From: an uncultured Gammaproteobacteria bacterium
GTDB lineage: Bacteria > Pseudomonadota > Gammaproteobacteria > Berkiellales > Berkiellaceae
Assembly (NCBI GenBank): GCA_902826485.1
Contig: CADEEZ010000004.1
Location: 140,853-204,852, forward strand
Direction of reading: 5' to 3'
DNA: 64,000 nt
The notes below the pieces were generated by a model, which worked only from the letters and a program-made list of their open reading frames with translations, did no database searches and had not been told where the DNA came from. A program made the translations under genes and the position numbers. Below, piece by piece: positions 1-9,424 of this stretch. Position 1 is the first letter of the stretch. Each line of letters starts with the position of its first letter.

Positions 1-116
1 GCTTATTCAATGTCGTGATGAAAAAAGCGCAAGGGAATCAATCCAAAGCAGCTGATTGGTTAGGACTGGCTAGAGGCACCCTTCGCAAAAGATTAAATGA
101 ATATGAGATCGAATAG
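1..116 (+). CDS. fis: DNA-binding protein Fis, C-terminal end (partial)
   Basis: Frame 3 reads 37 residues into the window and stops at TAG 114-116. The residues include GNQSKAADWLGLARGTLRKR, which matches the C-terminal helix-turn-helix of Fis, the nucleoid protein that bends DNA and regulates growth-phase genes. The N-terminal half lies upstream of the window. It sits 90 bp ahead of purH on the same strand, an order I associate with Legionella and Coxiella relatives. The identity rests on the short HTH alone, but the RGTLRKRL stretch is very typical of Fis. Confidence 0.85.
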   Translation, partial: LFNVVMKKAQGNQSKAADWLGLARGTLRKRLNEYEIE

Positions 117-205
117 CTCAGTTCATTAACACACTTAAATGGTCGATAAGTTCTGCGCCTTCAGGTACAATAGCGATTTAATAGCAGTAGCGAAGATTAT
201 TTACT

Positions 206-1792
206 ATGACGCATTCTAATGACCTCACTATTCGTCGTGCGCTTATCAGCGTTTCTGATAAAACGGGCCTGATAGAATTAGCCACCGCGCTTCACCTAGC
301 CAATGTTGAAATATTATCCACGGGGAATAGCGCAAACACCCTCAAACAAGCCGATATTCCTGTTATTGATATCGCCGATTATATTCAATTTCCTGAAATT
401 TTAGATGGGCGAGTGAAAACCTTGCATCCTAAAATTCACGCGGGCATTTTATCTAGAGGCGAACAAGATGCCGCTGTGTTGGCAGATCTTCATATCCCCG
501 CAATTGATTTAATTGTGATTAATCTATACCCTTTTGAAAAAACCATTGCAAAGCCCCATACCTTTGAAGAAGCCATCGAAAATATTGATATTGGTGGCCC
601 AACTATGATTCGAGGTGCTGCTAAAAATCACCAGCACAAATTAATCATTACCGACCCAGTTGACTATCCAGAATTTATCCAAGCACTCGCCTTACAGAAT
701 CAATTTAATTACGCTATGCGATTACACTACGCCAAAAAAGCATTTCAACTCAGCGCACAATATGAAGCCAGTATTGCTAATTATTTAACGAAAAAAACTG
801 CGGTTGATTCAAGTTTGCCAGAAAAATTATTTTTAAATTGCGAATTGGCTCAGCCCTTAAGATATGGCGAAAACCCTCAGCAACAAGCGGGTTTATATCA
901 ACTCATGGGCGCATCAAATCAAACTAGTCCACTCTTATTACAAGGCAAACCTTTGTCTTATAATAATTTATTAGACAGTGACGCCGCGTATCAAACATTG
1001 AGCGCCTTAAACACAATGCAACCTGCTTGCGTGATTGTGAAACACACCAACCCCTGTGGCGTGGCGATTGCGGCTGATTTATCTGAAGCTTATCGCTTAG
1101 CTTATGCTGCAGATTCTGTGTCCGCGTTTGGGGGTATCATTGCTTTAAACCAACCGGTTGATTATAAAGTGCTGAATCAAATTTTAAGCAACCAATTTGT
1201 GGAAGTTTGTCTGGCGCCAAGCTTCACCGAAAAAGCACTCGACATCGCTAAAAGCAAACCTAATGTCAGATTATTGCAAACATCACCCCTTACGCAAAAT
1301 AAAGAAACAGATCATCACTTAGAAATTAAAATGTTATCTAACGCTAATATGTTAATTCAAACCAGCGATTTGGCTCAAGATAATGATGATATTAAAGCCC
1401 ATTCAAAAATCGTCACCGAATTAGCCCCCGATGAAGCCACCTGGGCAGAATTATTATTTGCTTGGCAAATTGCCAAGCAACTCAAATCTAATGCCATTGT
1501 TTTAAGCAAAGAAAATCAAACCATTGGGTTAGGCGCAGGCCAAATGTCTCGCGTGTTTAGCATGGAAATTGCGCTCCTTAAAGCCCAACAAGGCAAATTT
1601 TCGACCCAAGGGGCAGTGTTGGCCTCAGATGCTTTTTTCCCTTTTTCAGATGCCATAGAATTAGCGGCAAAAGCAGGCATAAAAGCGATTATTCAGCCCG
1701 GTGGTTCTATTCGAGATGCGCAAGTCATTGAAATGGCCAATCAAAAAGGCATCATCATGGTTTTTACCCACATACGGCATTTTAAACACTAG
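206..1792 (+). CDS. purH: Bifunctional AICAR transformylase / IMP cyclohydrolase
   Basis: This enzyme carries out the last two steps of purine synthesis in the cytoplasm: formylation of AICAR with 10-formyl-THF, then ring closure to IMP. The protein has 528 residues (E. coli about 529). Residues 1 to about 145 form the MGS-like cyclohydrolase domain, with VKTLHPKIHAGIL around residue 70 and NIDIGGPTMIRGAAKN near 127-141. The transformylase domain follows, with LRYGENPQQQ at 218-227 and the catalytic KH at 279-280 in KHTNPCGVA. The end (QPGGSIRD, then FTHIRHF) is canonical and complete. ATG 206 has no strong Shine-Dalgarno. purD starts 27 bp after the stop, so the two are probably one transcript. 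Confidence 0.97.
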   Translation: MTHSNDLTIRRALISVSDKTGLIELATALHLANVEILSTGNSANTLKQADIPVIDIADYIQFPEILDGRVKTLHPKIHAGILSRGEQDAAVLADLHIPAIDLIVINLYPFEKTIAKPHTFEEAIENIDIGGPTMIRGAAKNHQHKLIITDPVDYPEFIQALALQNQFNYAMRLHYAKKAFQLSAQYEASIANYLTKKTAVDSSLPEKLFLNCELAQPLRYGENPQQQAGLYQLMGASNQTSPLLLQGKPLSYNNLLDSDAAYQTLSALNTMQPACVIVKHTNPCGVAIAADLSEAYRLAYAADSVSAFGGIIALNQPVDYKVLNQILSNQFVEVCLAPSFTEKALDIAKSKPNVRLLQTSPLTQNKETDHHLEIKMLSNANMLIQTSDLAQDNDDIKAHSKIVTELAPDEATWAELLFAWQIAKQLKSNAIVLSKENQTIGLGAGQMSRVFSMEIALLKAQQGKFSTQGAVLASDAFFPFSDAIELAAKAGIKAIIQPGGSIRDAQVIEMANQKGIIMVFTHIRHFKH

Positions 1793-1819
1793 TAAAATTA
1801 AACTTTAATGGATACTCAA

Positions 1820-3109
1820 ATGAAGATATTATTAATTGGCCAAGGTGGCCGAGAGCATGCATTGGCGTGGCGTTTACGAAAATCTGATCTCGTCGAACAT
1901 ATTTATGTGACACCTGGTAACGGCGGTACCTTAAGAGAACCTAAAATAGATAATATAGATATCTCCCCTTTAGATTTTCCTGCTTTAATTCAATTTGCCA
2001 AAGAAAACGAGATCACGTATACCATTGTTGGGCCTGAAGTGCCTCTTGTTCATGGCATTGTGGATGCTTTTAAAAAAGCCGGTTTACTTATTTTAGGGCC
2101 AGACAAATATGCAGCCCAATTAGAAGGCTCAAAATCTTTTGCCAAAGATTTTATGCATAAATATAAAATCCCCACAGCGCATTCACAAACATTTACTGAT
2201 TTATCTCAAGCAAAAAATTATTTAAAAACGCAATCTTATCCTGTGGTGATTAAAGCAGATGGCTTGGCAGCAGGCAAAGGCGTAGTCATTGCGCAAACTG
2301 AAGCCGAGGCTGTTTTTGCGCTAGATAATTTCTTAGAGAAACATACTTTAGGCGAATCGGGTAACACGGTCGTTATTGAAGAATTTATAGAAGGCGAAGA
2401 AGCCAGTTTTATTATTCTGAGTGACGGAAACAACTTGGTTGCCTTTCCTAGCAGCCAAGATCACAAAGCCAGAGACGATGGCGATTTAGGGCCTAATACA
2501 GGCGGCATGGGTGCTTATGCCCCCGCACCTGTTGTGACCCCTGAATTACATCAACAAGTGCTTGAGACGGTCATGAAGCCAGTTTTAGAAGGCATGAAAC
2601 AAGAAGGCCATCCTTATGTGGGTTTTTTATATGCTGGCCTCATGATAGACAAAAATAACCAAATCAAAGTACTAGAATTCAATTGTCGGTTTGGCGATCC
2701 GGAAACCCAACCCATTATGATGTTAGTTAAATCTGACTTTGCGGATTTATGCTTAAAAGCCCTAGAAGGCAGACTCGATACGGTTACCCCTGAATTTAAG
2801 CCTCTGTTTGCCCTCACGGTTGTTTTGGCGGCGAGCGGGTACCCTAATGATTATGAAGTTCACAAACCTATCTCCGGTTTAAATATTTCTTTGCAAAAAG
2901 GCGAACGCGTGTTTCATGCGGGCACAAAATTAGAGCAAGGAGAAATTATATCCACAGGAGGTCGGGTATTGTGTGTGAGTGCCGTGGGTGAATCGGTTAA
3001 GGCGGCTCATGCCAAAGCCTATGCCATCATTAAAAAAATTCAGTTCGATGGCATGTTCTATCGTACCGACATTGGATATAGGGCCATGATGCGGGAAATC
3101 GAAGAATAA
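1820..3109 (+). CDS. purD: Phosphoribosylamine-glycine ligase (GAR synthetase)
   Basis: This ATP-grasp enzyme joins glycine to phosphoribosylamine in the second step of purine synthesis. An in-frame ATG exists at 1808, but the ATG at 1820 gives 429 residues, the usual length, and places the family N-terminus MKILLIGQGGREHALAW at the start. Visible motifs include KADGLAAGKGV (ATP-grasp), FGDPETQP and GPNTGGMGAYAPAP. It follows purH with a small gap. Nothing is missing. The C-terminal end IGYRAMMRE is typical of the family. Confidence 0.96.
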   Translation: MKILLIGQGGREHALAWRLRKSDLVEHIYVTPGNGGTLREPKIDNIDISPLDFPALIQFAKENEITYTIVGPEVPLVHGIVDAFKKAGLLILGPDKYAAQLEGSKSFAKDFMHKYKIPTAHSQTFTDLSQAKNYLKTQSYPVVIKADGLAAGKGVVIAQTEAEAVFALDNFLEKHTLGESGNTVVIEEFIEGEEASFIILSDGNNLVAFPSSQDHKARDDGDLGPNTGGMGAYAPAPVVTPELHQQVLETVMKPVLEGMKQEGHPYVGFLYAGLMIDKNNQIKVLEFNCRFGDPETQPIMMLVKSDFADLCLKALEGRLDTVTPEFKPLFALTVVLAASGYPNDYEVHKPISGLNISLQKGERVFHAGTKLEQGEIISTGGRVLCVSAVGESVKAAHAKAYAIIKKIQFDGMFYRTDIGYRAMMREIEE

Positions 3110-3415
3110 TTTTAGTTGTTATTTATTGTTAAGCTTTGCTTTTTGCAATGACGAGCCAACATGTGCTCGTCATTGAAGTCAAAATAATCTTCTCCTTTCT
3201 GCAAAAAACGTATTCACCTATAAATACGCTACACAAAAACGTTTATATGCACGAAATAACAGCTTAAAATTTACCACCAGGTCAAAAATAATTCTAACTT
3301 TTTGCTTGCCTTTCATTTTTAAATACACTAGATTCTCATGTATATTATGAGATTAATAACTCGTTTCAATCGCCATTAATTAGATTCGCTCGTTATCCAG
3401 TATCAGAGGAAATAA
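3110..3415. other. Intergenic region of 306 bp
   Basis: This gap lies between purD and the Ser-Pro-rich gene. It holds a perfect 11-bp stem-loop (3146-3175), described separately, and AT-rich sequence before 3416 that must carry the promoter of the next gene. I see no convincing pair of -35/-10 boxes, no tRNA and no ORF with a good start. Confidence 0.6.
3146..3175. terminator. Perfect 11-bp stem-loop after purD
   Basis: CAATGACGAGC (3146-3156) and GCTCGTCATTG (3165-3175) pair perfectly around an 8-nt loop, 37 bp past the purD stop. No T-run follows on the plus strand, so a Rho-independent terminator is possible but not proven. It could also be a remnant of a dispersed palindromic repeat. 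Confidence 0.4.
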
Positions 3416-5881
3416 ATGAATAATCACTACTATTCTTTAGAGTATATTTTACTGGTGCTCGAGCTCATCATCGAAGACAAATATCTTAATTTCAACAAAG
3501 AAAATATTTTTCGATATAGCTATTGTAAAGTCTCTTTAAAAGCACTTGATGACTACATCACCCTTATTCTTAAAAAAGAAAAAAGTAAAGAATCTTTGGC
3601 TGTATTTATTGAATCATTTAATATCGATCCTATTAATATACAACAGAATTTAAAAATATCTCTGCCTAACTATACTCAAGAATGTAAAAAAGACTTCTCC
3701 GCGATTAAAGATAAAAAATACAAAATATCTCCTAATGTTATTTCTATGCTATTTCAACAAGTCTTCATCAACGGCTGCATACTAAGGCATCATGATTTAA
3801 GAGATTATACTGCTTGGACAATACTGTTTAGCGAGCTGGGAAGTGAATTTAGCACACATCAATCTTCTCCCAAAATTTTTGAAAAAGTATTAAAAACAGA
3901 TCACTTGCAAAAAATATTGACGACTTATCTCAACCATCTTTGTGCTTTAGGGAACATAGGTGCTGCACAAGCATTGCATGATTTTTTGCATGTAGCTCAT
4001 CTGGTTGTTTCACAGGGGGAAAAAAATAACATCACTCAAAATGGGCTAGCAAAAATATTGAGTATTTGTGTAGGGAGTGCCCTCGAACTTGAAGGGAAGA
4101 TGAAAAAATCATTATTTATCGAAAATTCCGAACCTGAAACAGAAACCAAACCTGAGCCAGAAACAAAATCTGAAAAAAAACACTTTTCTTTCAAACATCT
4201 CATTTCATCAGAGAAAAAAGAACAACCCATTAAGCCTGCTCTCAAGAGTACTTACACACAAGAGTTGCTCCAAGAAAATAACTTTTTTATGCGGCTCATT
4301 GATTATTTATTAAATTATGAGCAGTTTCACAAGCCTTTTTCAATTAAGGACTATGCTCCTGTTTTATCAGATAAATTTTCCGAAACCTATAAAAATATTC
4401 AAAACAGCCTTATAAAAACATTATGGGCAAAACCAACGCTTATCGCAATTCCTTATGTTGGCAATCCAGATATATTTCAATCTGATCCTATCGCTATTAG
4501 CAACATCACGAACGAAATCTTGATTAATTTTAGCCCACCTAAAGAAGAATTGATTCACTTAAGTCCAGTTGAGACAATTAGTTCTAGCCCTAGAAATGAG
4601 AAAGAAAGATTGATTAACTCGGGACCTATAGAAATTCCAAAAAATCCAGGGAAAAAAACTGAGGTATCGATTAGCTCCAGTCCTAGAGAAATCCCCAGAA
4701 CGAACAATACTACGCCAAAACAATCATCATTAATAAGTTCTAGTCCTACTATAGAGACAATAAGCTCTAGCCCTAAAGAAGATGAAATTATACTCATCAG
4801 ATCTAAAGGGTTGACTCGCTCAACTGGCACGGGGGTTCGCCCCCTGGGTAAGCCAGATAAAATCCGTCGTTCTAATGAGGGTTCCGATCCTACTAGGCAA
4901 AGACCCAAATTTTCAGATTCTAGCCCAAGAGAAACAAGTTCAAGTCCAATAAACCAAGAATTTATTATTCCTTCTGGCAAAAAAGAAGTTCAACTACCGA
5001 CCCTGCCCAAAGCAACCCCATTCAAAAATAAACAAGCGAGCTCAACACCCTGTTTTTCAAGTTCGGATCCCAATGAGACCATCCATACAAATTCAAATGA
5101 AGAATGGTTTGATTTCTCCAGCCCTAAAGAAAAATCTAAAATGACTCGTTTCTCGCGACAAAAAGATTCAAGCCCAAGAAAAACTTTTCTCTCTGGCTCA
5201 GACCCTAATGAACCGCTCATCTCAAAAGAAATAAGCCAAAGTGTTGATTCAACCACTCACTCTAGCTCTTCATCTGAAGAGCAATTTCTATTTTCGAGGA
5301 CCCCTAGAAAAAAAGTGGAACCGCGCAAGAACAATCAGCCTAAATTAATGCTAAACCTTAATAATTTGCCTCCTAATACGAAGAATGATCCTTCGCCAAA
5401 AGCAAAACAAGGTACGCCAAGATCTGAAAAATTTGCGCTAGAAGATTCTGATGTCCAAGATCTTGAACAAATGTTACAAAATTTGTTGCTGGAAGAAAAA
5501 TATGACGTAAAAAAACCAGAAAATAACACCGTAACGACTGATTCACCCCGTCGCAAAACTTCACAAGATAAAAAGACTTTACTGATCACCGCCGCCAGAA
5601 ATAGTTCAAGCAAGTTGAACGTACCCGAACGCAAAGAAGCTCACCGATCTTCTCCTTCCAGTTCACCTAGAATACTGTACACACCCCTTCAACAAGTTAA
5701 AGGTGATAAAGACGAAAGTACACCATTTGGCATAACCTATGCGCAAGGCAAACCATTAAATAATAAAACGAGTAAAGTCAGAAAAGATGAAGAAGAAAGT
5801 ACATTTGGCATGACCAATGCTCAACAAGACAAACCATTAAATAATCAACCGAGTAAATTCAGAAAAAGCGACAAAAAATAA
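3416..5881 (+). CDS. Large Ser-Pro-rich protein of unknown function
   Basis: I do not recognise this family. The 821-residue protein starts at ATG 3416 behind a good GAGGA ribosome site. Residues 1 to about 230 look like an ordinary helical folded domain. An acidic Glu-Pro-Thr-Lys linker lies near 237-254, then another helical stretch. From about 370 to 755 the chain is low-complexity and dominated by SSP/SSSP units (ETISSSP, SSSPRE, SGSDPNE). The last ~60 residues hold two imperfect copies of a unit with ES-T-FG-T-AQ-KPLNN. There is no signal peptide or membrane segment. A domain plus a disordered Ser-Pro tail is a common build for exported effectors with many phosphorylation sites, but that role is inference. 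Confidence 0.8.
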   Translation: MNNHYYSLEYILLVLELIIEDKYLNFNKENIFRYSYCKVSLKALDDYITLILKKEKSKESLAVFIESFNIDPINIQQNLKISLPNYTQECKKDFSAIKDKKYKISPNVISMLFQQVFINGCILRHHDLRDYTAWTILFSELGSEFSTHQSSPKIFEKVLKTDHLQKILTTYLNHLCALGNIGAAQALHDFLHVAHLVVSQGEKNNITQNGLAKILSICVGSALELEGKMKKSLFIENSEPETETKPEPETKSEKKHFSFKHLISSEKKEQPIKPALKSTYTQELLQENNFFMRLIDYLLNYEQFHKPFSIKDYAPVLSDKFSETYKNIQNSLIKTLWAKPTLIAIPYVGNPDIFQSDPIAISNITNEILINFSPPKEELIHLSPVETISSSPRNEKERLINSGPIEIPKNPGKKTEVSISSSPREIPRTNNTTPKQSSLISSSPTIETISSSPKEDEIILIRSKGLTRSTGTGVRPLGKPDKIRRSNEGSDPTRQRPKFSDSSPRETSSSPINQEFIIPSGKKEVQLPTLPKATPFKNKQASSTPCFSSSDPNETIHTNSNEEWFDFSSPKEKSKMTRFSRQKDSSPRKTFLSGSDPNEPLISKEISQSVDSTTHSSSSSEEQFLFSRTPRKKVEPRKNNQPKLMLNLNNLPPNTKNDPSPKAKQGTPRSEKFALEDSDVQDLEQMLQNLLLEEKYDVKKPENNTVTTDSPRRKTSQDKKTLLITAARNSSSKLNVPERKEAHRSSPSSSPRILYTPLQQVKGDKDESTPFGITYAQGKPLNNKTSKVRKDEEESTFGMTNAQQDKPLNNQPSKFRKSDKK

Positions 5882-5898
5882 AAATCTAATAATCACAT

Positions 5899-6549
5899 TT
5901 AACTTTTTGTTAAATGCGCTGCAGCCTTTTCTTCACTGAAGTGTAATTCTTTAACCATCATGTCGATATATTGCTGAGTATCAAGGGGGTTGTCAGTGAT
6001 GTCTTTTGGAATAGAGATAGGTTGGCCTAAATAAAGCACTGTTTTACTAAAGGGCTTAGGGAGTTGATACTTATCCCAAGCTCGAAATTGAATAGCATTT
6101 TCATACACGGTGCCAATGGGTACAATTTTTACACCCGTTTTGGCAGCAAGATAGATGGCACCCGCTTTTGCCTGAAAAATGGGCCCGCGTGGTCCATCTG
6201 CTGCGATACCCAATGAATACCCATTTTTGGCAAAATGCAGTAATTTTTTTAACCCACTTACCGCTTTGCGAGAAGAAGAACCCCGGATAACGCGATATCC
6301 TATCGCTTTTAACCAGGTGGTTAACATCTCTCCATCACGAGAAGCGCTAACTAATGCGACATGCTTTTGATTGCCCATATAACGCATGCGCATAACAGGC
6401 ATAAACTGCTTACCATGCCAAAAACAATAGATGTATTGTTCTTTAGCCTGATAGTCGGGGTGAATAACCATCCTGACAGATAGCGTTAAGTTGAGAACTC
6501 GGCTTAATGCAAAAGCTGAAAAACCAATTATTTTTTGTTTAATATGCAT
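5899..6549 (-). CDS. DUF374-type lysophospholipid acyltransferase family protein
   Basis: This 216-residue protein carries the DUF374 pattern: FWHGKQFMPVM near 44-54, ASRDGEML, then GYRVIRGSSSRK and ADGPRGP, followed by AGAIYLAAKTGVKIVPIG. Members are related to the PlsC/LpxL acyltransferase superfamily and are thought to act on lipid A or lysophospholipid at the inner membrane; the exact substrate is not known from sequence. The N-terminus is hydrophobic and probably membrane-associated. It is transcribed opposite to the 821-residue gene, whose stop lies only 17 bp away, and follows the coiled-coil gene on the same strand. Confidence 0.85.
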   Translation of the reverse strand: MHIKQKIIGFSAFALSRVLNLTLSVRMVIHPDYQAKEQYIYCFWHGKQFMPVMRMRYMGNQKHVALVSASRDGEMLTTWLKAIGYRVIRGSSSRKAVSGLKKLLHFAKNGYSLGIAADGPRGPIFQAKAGAIYLAAKTGVKIVPIGTVYENAIQFRAWDKYQLPKPFSKTVLYLGQPISIPKDITDNPLDTQQYIDMMVKELHFSEEKAAAHLTKS

Positions 6550-6613
6550 ATTAAGTGGGCTGGCTATTTTTAATACATAGCCAATTATACCGAGTCTGCC
6601 CCATCGCTGCCAA

Positions 6614-8095
6614 CTATTTGCGTGTATTTAACGCTTTTTTAGAATTAGGGCTATGTGATTGTGGTTGGGACTGTTGTCTTAAGAGCGCACGTGTATCTTT
6701 TAAATCTTCTCTGGTTTTATCAAAGAAAACTGTCAACTGTTGCGGCCAAATGCTATACCCTTGATTTTTATACGCCTCTTCAGAATGCACAGCCAATGTT
6801 CTCTCACAATTATCCCAAACGCTTTCATTCGGACGTTTTTGATTATCTAAAATCGGCTGATCTTTCAAAGACTTTCTTAAGGCGATAATGGTATCAGAGA
6901 GCAACTGTCTTTTGTCATCGGCTGTTTCAGGATTGTAGGTCCATATGGTTAATTTATCACTCAGTGTTTTTGTGGGCTGTGTAACCAAACCAATCAGTGT
7001 GGACGCGACACTTAATACTATGCCTGATTGAGCCGTGCTTTCACTTAACCGTTCAAAATTGGCTGATCGACTATAATTTGACAATAAATAGCTTACCATG
7101 TCTTCATATACAATTAATAAAGGATCATTTTTTTTGAATACTTTTTTGGGCGAGCAATCTAATAACGCATGATTATGTCCCGGTAAAAATGCAGAAGTTT
7201 TATCTAGCTCAGAAAAGAAACCAAAAATTTCTTCCATTGTTTTACTAAAAGTATACAATAATTCGCCTGTTCGACCGTCTGAAGGGGTATAAGTGAATTG
7301 GTTTAATTTCGTTGCGCCTTTTTCTTCAAGCTTTTGCATCAATACGCGAATCTCTTCGATACTTTTCAAAATATCTTTTAATAAACTCTCATCATAGCAA
7401 ATGTCATTTGAGATTTTTAATTTTTCAAAATTTTCTTGTAAAATTAAGATAGGGTCTTTTTTTTCATCTAGGATGTTTTTATTACTTCCCTCATCTTGTA
7501 ATGCGATAATTACTTTTGTTTGATCTTCTTCTTTAATACCTTCTGATTTAATCTCTTCTGGTTTTTTTTCAACTGCTTTTTCTTTTTTTTCCGCTTCAAG
7601 TTTTTCTGCTGCAATACTTTTTTCTTGTTTTCGAATCGATTTTTTTAATTCATCTCTTTGCAATAAACCAAGATAAGCTGTTTCTCTTAATTCTAAACAT
7701 TTTTGTTGTAATCTAAATACCAACAATAATTTAAATTGGGTTAAATTAATTGTTGTGCTTTGAGGGTTAAAAAAATCATCTATTTTTTTATAAAGAAAAT
7801 CATATTGACCTAAAACCACGTCTTTCCACAATAAATCAAATTGAATTTTTTTGTCACCATACCGCATTTTAAAAGGGGAAAATTCGATTTTTTCGGAGCC
7901 ATTCAATTTTTCTTTGGTGCTTCCAAACATATTCTCATTAGAAATTTTAAAAAATTCTAGAATAGATACTTCGGTGTTTGGCTGAACTTTACTGGATTTT
8001 ACTGACGTGGTGTTGGTAGAGTTTTCTGCAATGACTTTTTGCATATGTTCTTCAAGACGTGCGATCCAAAAATCCAAAGCCGTGATAAAAAACAT
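6614..8095 (-). CDS. Coiled-coil protein of unknown function
   Basis: No family is recognised. The frame opens at a GTG (8101), but AGAGG lies just upstream of the in-frame ATG at 8095, so I place the start there (493 residues). The chain is mostly helical. A highly charged Lys-Glu stretch, probably a coiled coil, runs from about residue 148 to 193 (AEKLEAEKKEKAVEKK). The C-terminal ~30 residues are rich in Gln, Ser and Lys. No signal peptide or membrane span is visible. It sits beside core genes (folA and others) but looks accessory. In this type of bacterium a secreted effector is a fair guess, not more. Confidence 0.75.
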   Translation of the reverse strand: MFFITALDFWIARLEEHMQKVIAENSTNTTSVKSSKVQPNTEVSILEFFKISNENMFGSTKEKLNGSEKIEFSPFKMRYGDKKIQFDLLWKDVVLGQYDFLYKKIDDFFNPQSTTINLTQFKLLLVFRLQQKCLELRETAYLGLLQRDELKKSIRKQEKSIAAEKLEAEKKEKAVEKKPEEIKSEGIKEEDQTKVIIALQDEGSNKNILDEKKDPILILQENFEKLKISNDICYDESLLKDILKSIEEIRVLMQKLEEKGATKLNQFTYTPSDGRTGELLYTFSKTMEEIFGFFSELDKTSAFLPGHNHALLDCSPKKVFKKNDPLLIVYEDMVSYLLSNYSRSANFERLSESTAQSGIVLSVASTLIGLVTQPTKTLSDKLTIWTYNPETADDKRQLLSDTIIALRKSLKDQPILDNQKRPNESVWDNCERTLAVHSEEAYKNQGYSIWPQQLTVFFDKTREDLKDTRALLRQQSQPQSHSPNSKKALNTRK

Positions 8096-8117
8096 AGGCA
8101 CCTCTGATTTATTTTTA

Positions 8118-8606
8118 TTATTTTATTTTTTCGTATTGCAAATAATGGTAGGTAAACTCATTTGATTCACTGATAGGCACTGTCTGCTTATCCATCTCTT
8201 GCCAATCAGATAAATCAATTTTAGGAAATTTTGCATCGCCTTCGAATGCTTTTTCAATTTGAGTAATATACAGTTTAGTGGCGAAGGGCAAACAAAGCGC
8301 ATATACTTTTTCGCCGCCTATTACCATCAGCTCTTCAAATTGCTCTGCGGCTTTAAAGGCTTGTTCTAAAGAAGAGACCACCACACACCCTGGGGCTAGA
8401 TAGGCAATATCATGGGTTAAAACAATGTTTGTGCGACCAGGCAATGGCCTACCGATAGATTCGTAAGTTTTTCTGCCCATTAAAATAGGTTTGCCCCAGG
8501 TTAAGGCTTTAAACCGTTTAAGATCGTCGGACAAATGCCAAGGCAATTGATTATTTGCCCCAATCACATCCCCTAAAGCTTTTGCAACAATTAAACTTAC
8601 TTTCAT
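8118..8606 (-). CDS. folA: Dihydrofolate reductase
   Basis: This enzyme reduces dihydrofolate to tetrahydrofolate with NADPH and is the target of trimethoprim. At 162 residues it has normal length. Motifs include the N-terminal strand VSLIVAKALGDVIGANNQLP, WHLSDDLKRFKALT with the active-site Asp, then MGRKTYESIGRPLPGRTNIV for NADPH binding and VIGGEKVY. It lies 23 bp downstream of thyA on the same strand. That pairing makes sense because ThyA generates the dihydrofolate that FolA recycles. Confidence 0.97.
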   Translation of the reverse strand: MKVSLIVAKALGDVIGANNQLPWHLSDDLKRFKALTWGKPILMGRKTYESIGRPLPGRTNIVLTHDIAYLAPGCVVVSSLEQAFKAAEQFEELMVIGGEKVYALCLPFATKLYITQIEKAFEGDAKFPKIDLSDWQEMDKQTVPISESNEFTYHYLQYEKIK

Positions 8607-8629
8607 TCTAAAAATTGCTCCTAAATAAA

Positions 8630-9424
8630 TTAGACCGCAATCGGTGCTGTAATAGTGGGATGAGATTGATAATTCACCAATTCAAAATCTTCAAATTTAA
8701 ACTCATCTATCTGCTTCACATTGGGGTTTATCAACATTCTCGGCAGAGGGAAAGGTTCGCGAGAAAGTTGCAAAGTGGCTTGTTCAAAATGATTCGAATA
8801 TAAATGCGCATCACCCAAGGTATGCACAAAATCACCTGGCTGCAAGCCAGTTACTTGGGCTATCATCATCGTTAACAAAGCATAAGAGGCAATATTAAAC
8901 GGCACGCCCAGAAAAATATCTGCACTGCGTTGGTATAATTGGCAGCTTAGTTTGCCTTGTGCAACATAAAATTGAAATAAACAATGACATGGCGGTAAAG
9001 CCATTTTTTCTAATTGCCCTACATGCCAGCTAGACACAATTAATCTTCTAGAATGGGGATTCGTTTTAATTTGCTGAATGACATTGGCCAATTGATCGTG
9101 TATTTTGCCATCATTTTCTTGCCATCTGCGCCATTGTTCACCATAAACTGGCCCTAGATTGCCTTTTTCATCGGCCCAATCATTCCAAATGCGTACGCCA
9201 TTTTGCTGTAAATAATCAATATTGGTATCGCCTTTAATAAACCACAACAATTCATGAATGATCGATTTTAAATGGGCTTTTTTGGTCGTCACTAAAGGAA
9301 AGCCTTGGCCTAAATCAAATCGCATTTGATAGCCAAATAGCCCTGTGGTGCCTGTCTGTGTTCTGTCTGTTCTGGCAACACCGGTTTCAATCGCTTTTTT
9401 GAGTAAAGCTAGATATTGTTGCAT
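8630..9424 (-). CDS. thyA: Thymidylate synthase
   Basis: This enzyme makes dTMP from dUMP using methylene-THF. The open frame extends to 9445, but TTAGGAG precedes the ATG at 9424. That start gives 264 residues and puts the catalytic Cys (in [11 protein letters not shown]) at position 146, exactly as in E. coli. [19 protein letters not shown] and DAHLYSNH are also canonical. Its first 38 bp overlap the 3' end of lgt, so translation of the two is probably coupled. It is followed by folA. Confidence 0.97.
   Translation of the reverse strand: MQQYLALLKKAIETGVARTDRTQTGTTGLFGYQMRFDLGQGFPLVTTKKAHLKSIIHELLWFIKGDTNIDYLQQNGVRIWNDWADEKGNLGPVYGEQWRRWQENDGKIHDQLANVIQQIKTNPHSRRLIVSSWHVGQLEKMALPPCHCLFQFYVAQGKLSCQLYQRSADIFLGVPFNIASYALLTMMIAQVTGLQPGDFVHTLGDAHLYSNHFEQATLQLSREPFPLPRMLINPNVKQIDEFKFEDFELVNYQSHPTITAPIAV

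Noticed and set aside
4036..5634. Several minus-strand open frames (60-140 codons) across the Ser-Pro-rich gene
   Set aside because: They are antisense shadows of a repetitive reading frame (Ser-Pro codons read as Gly-Leu-Glu on the other strand) and have no ribosome sites.
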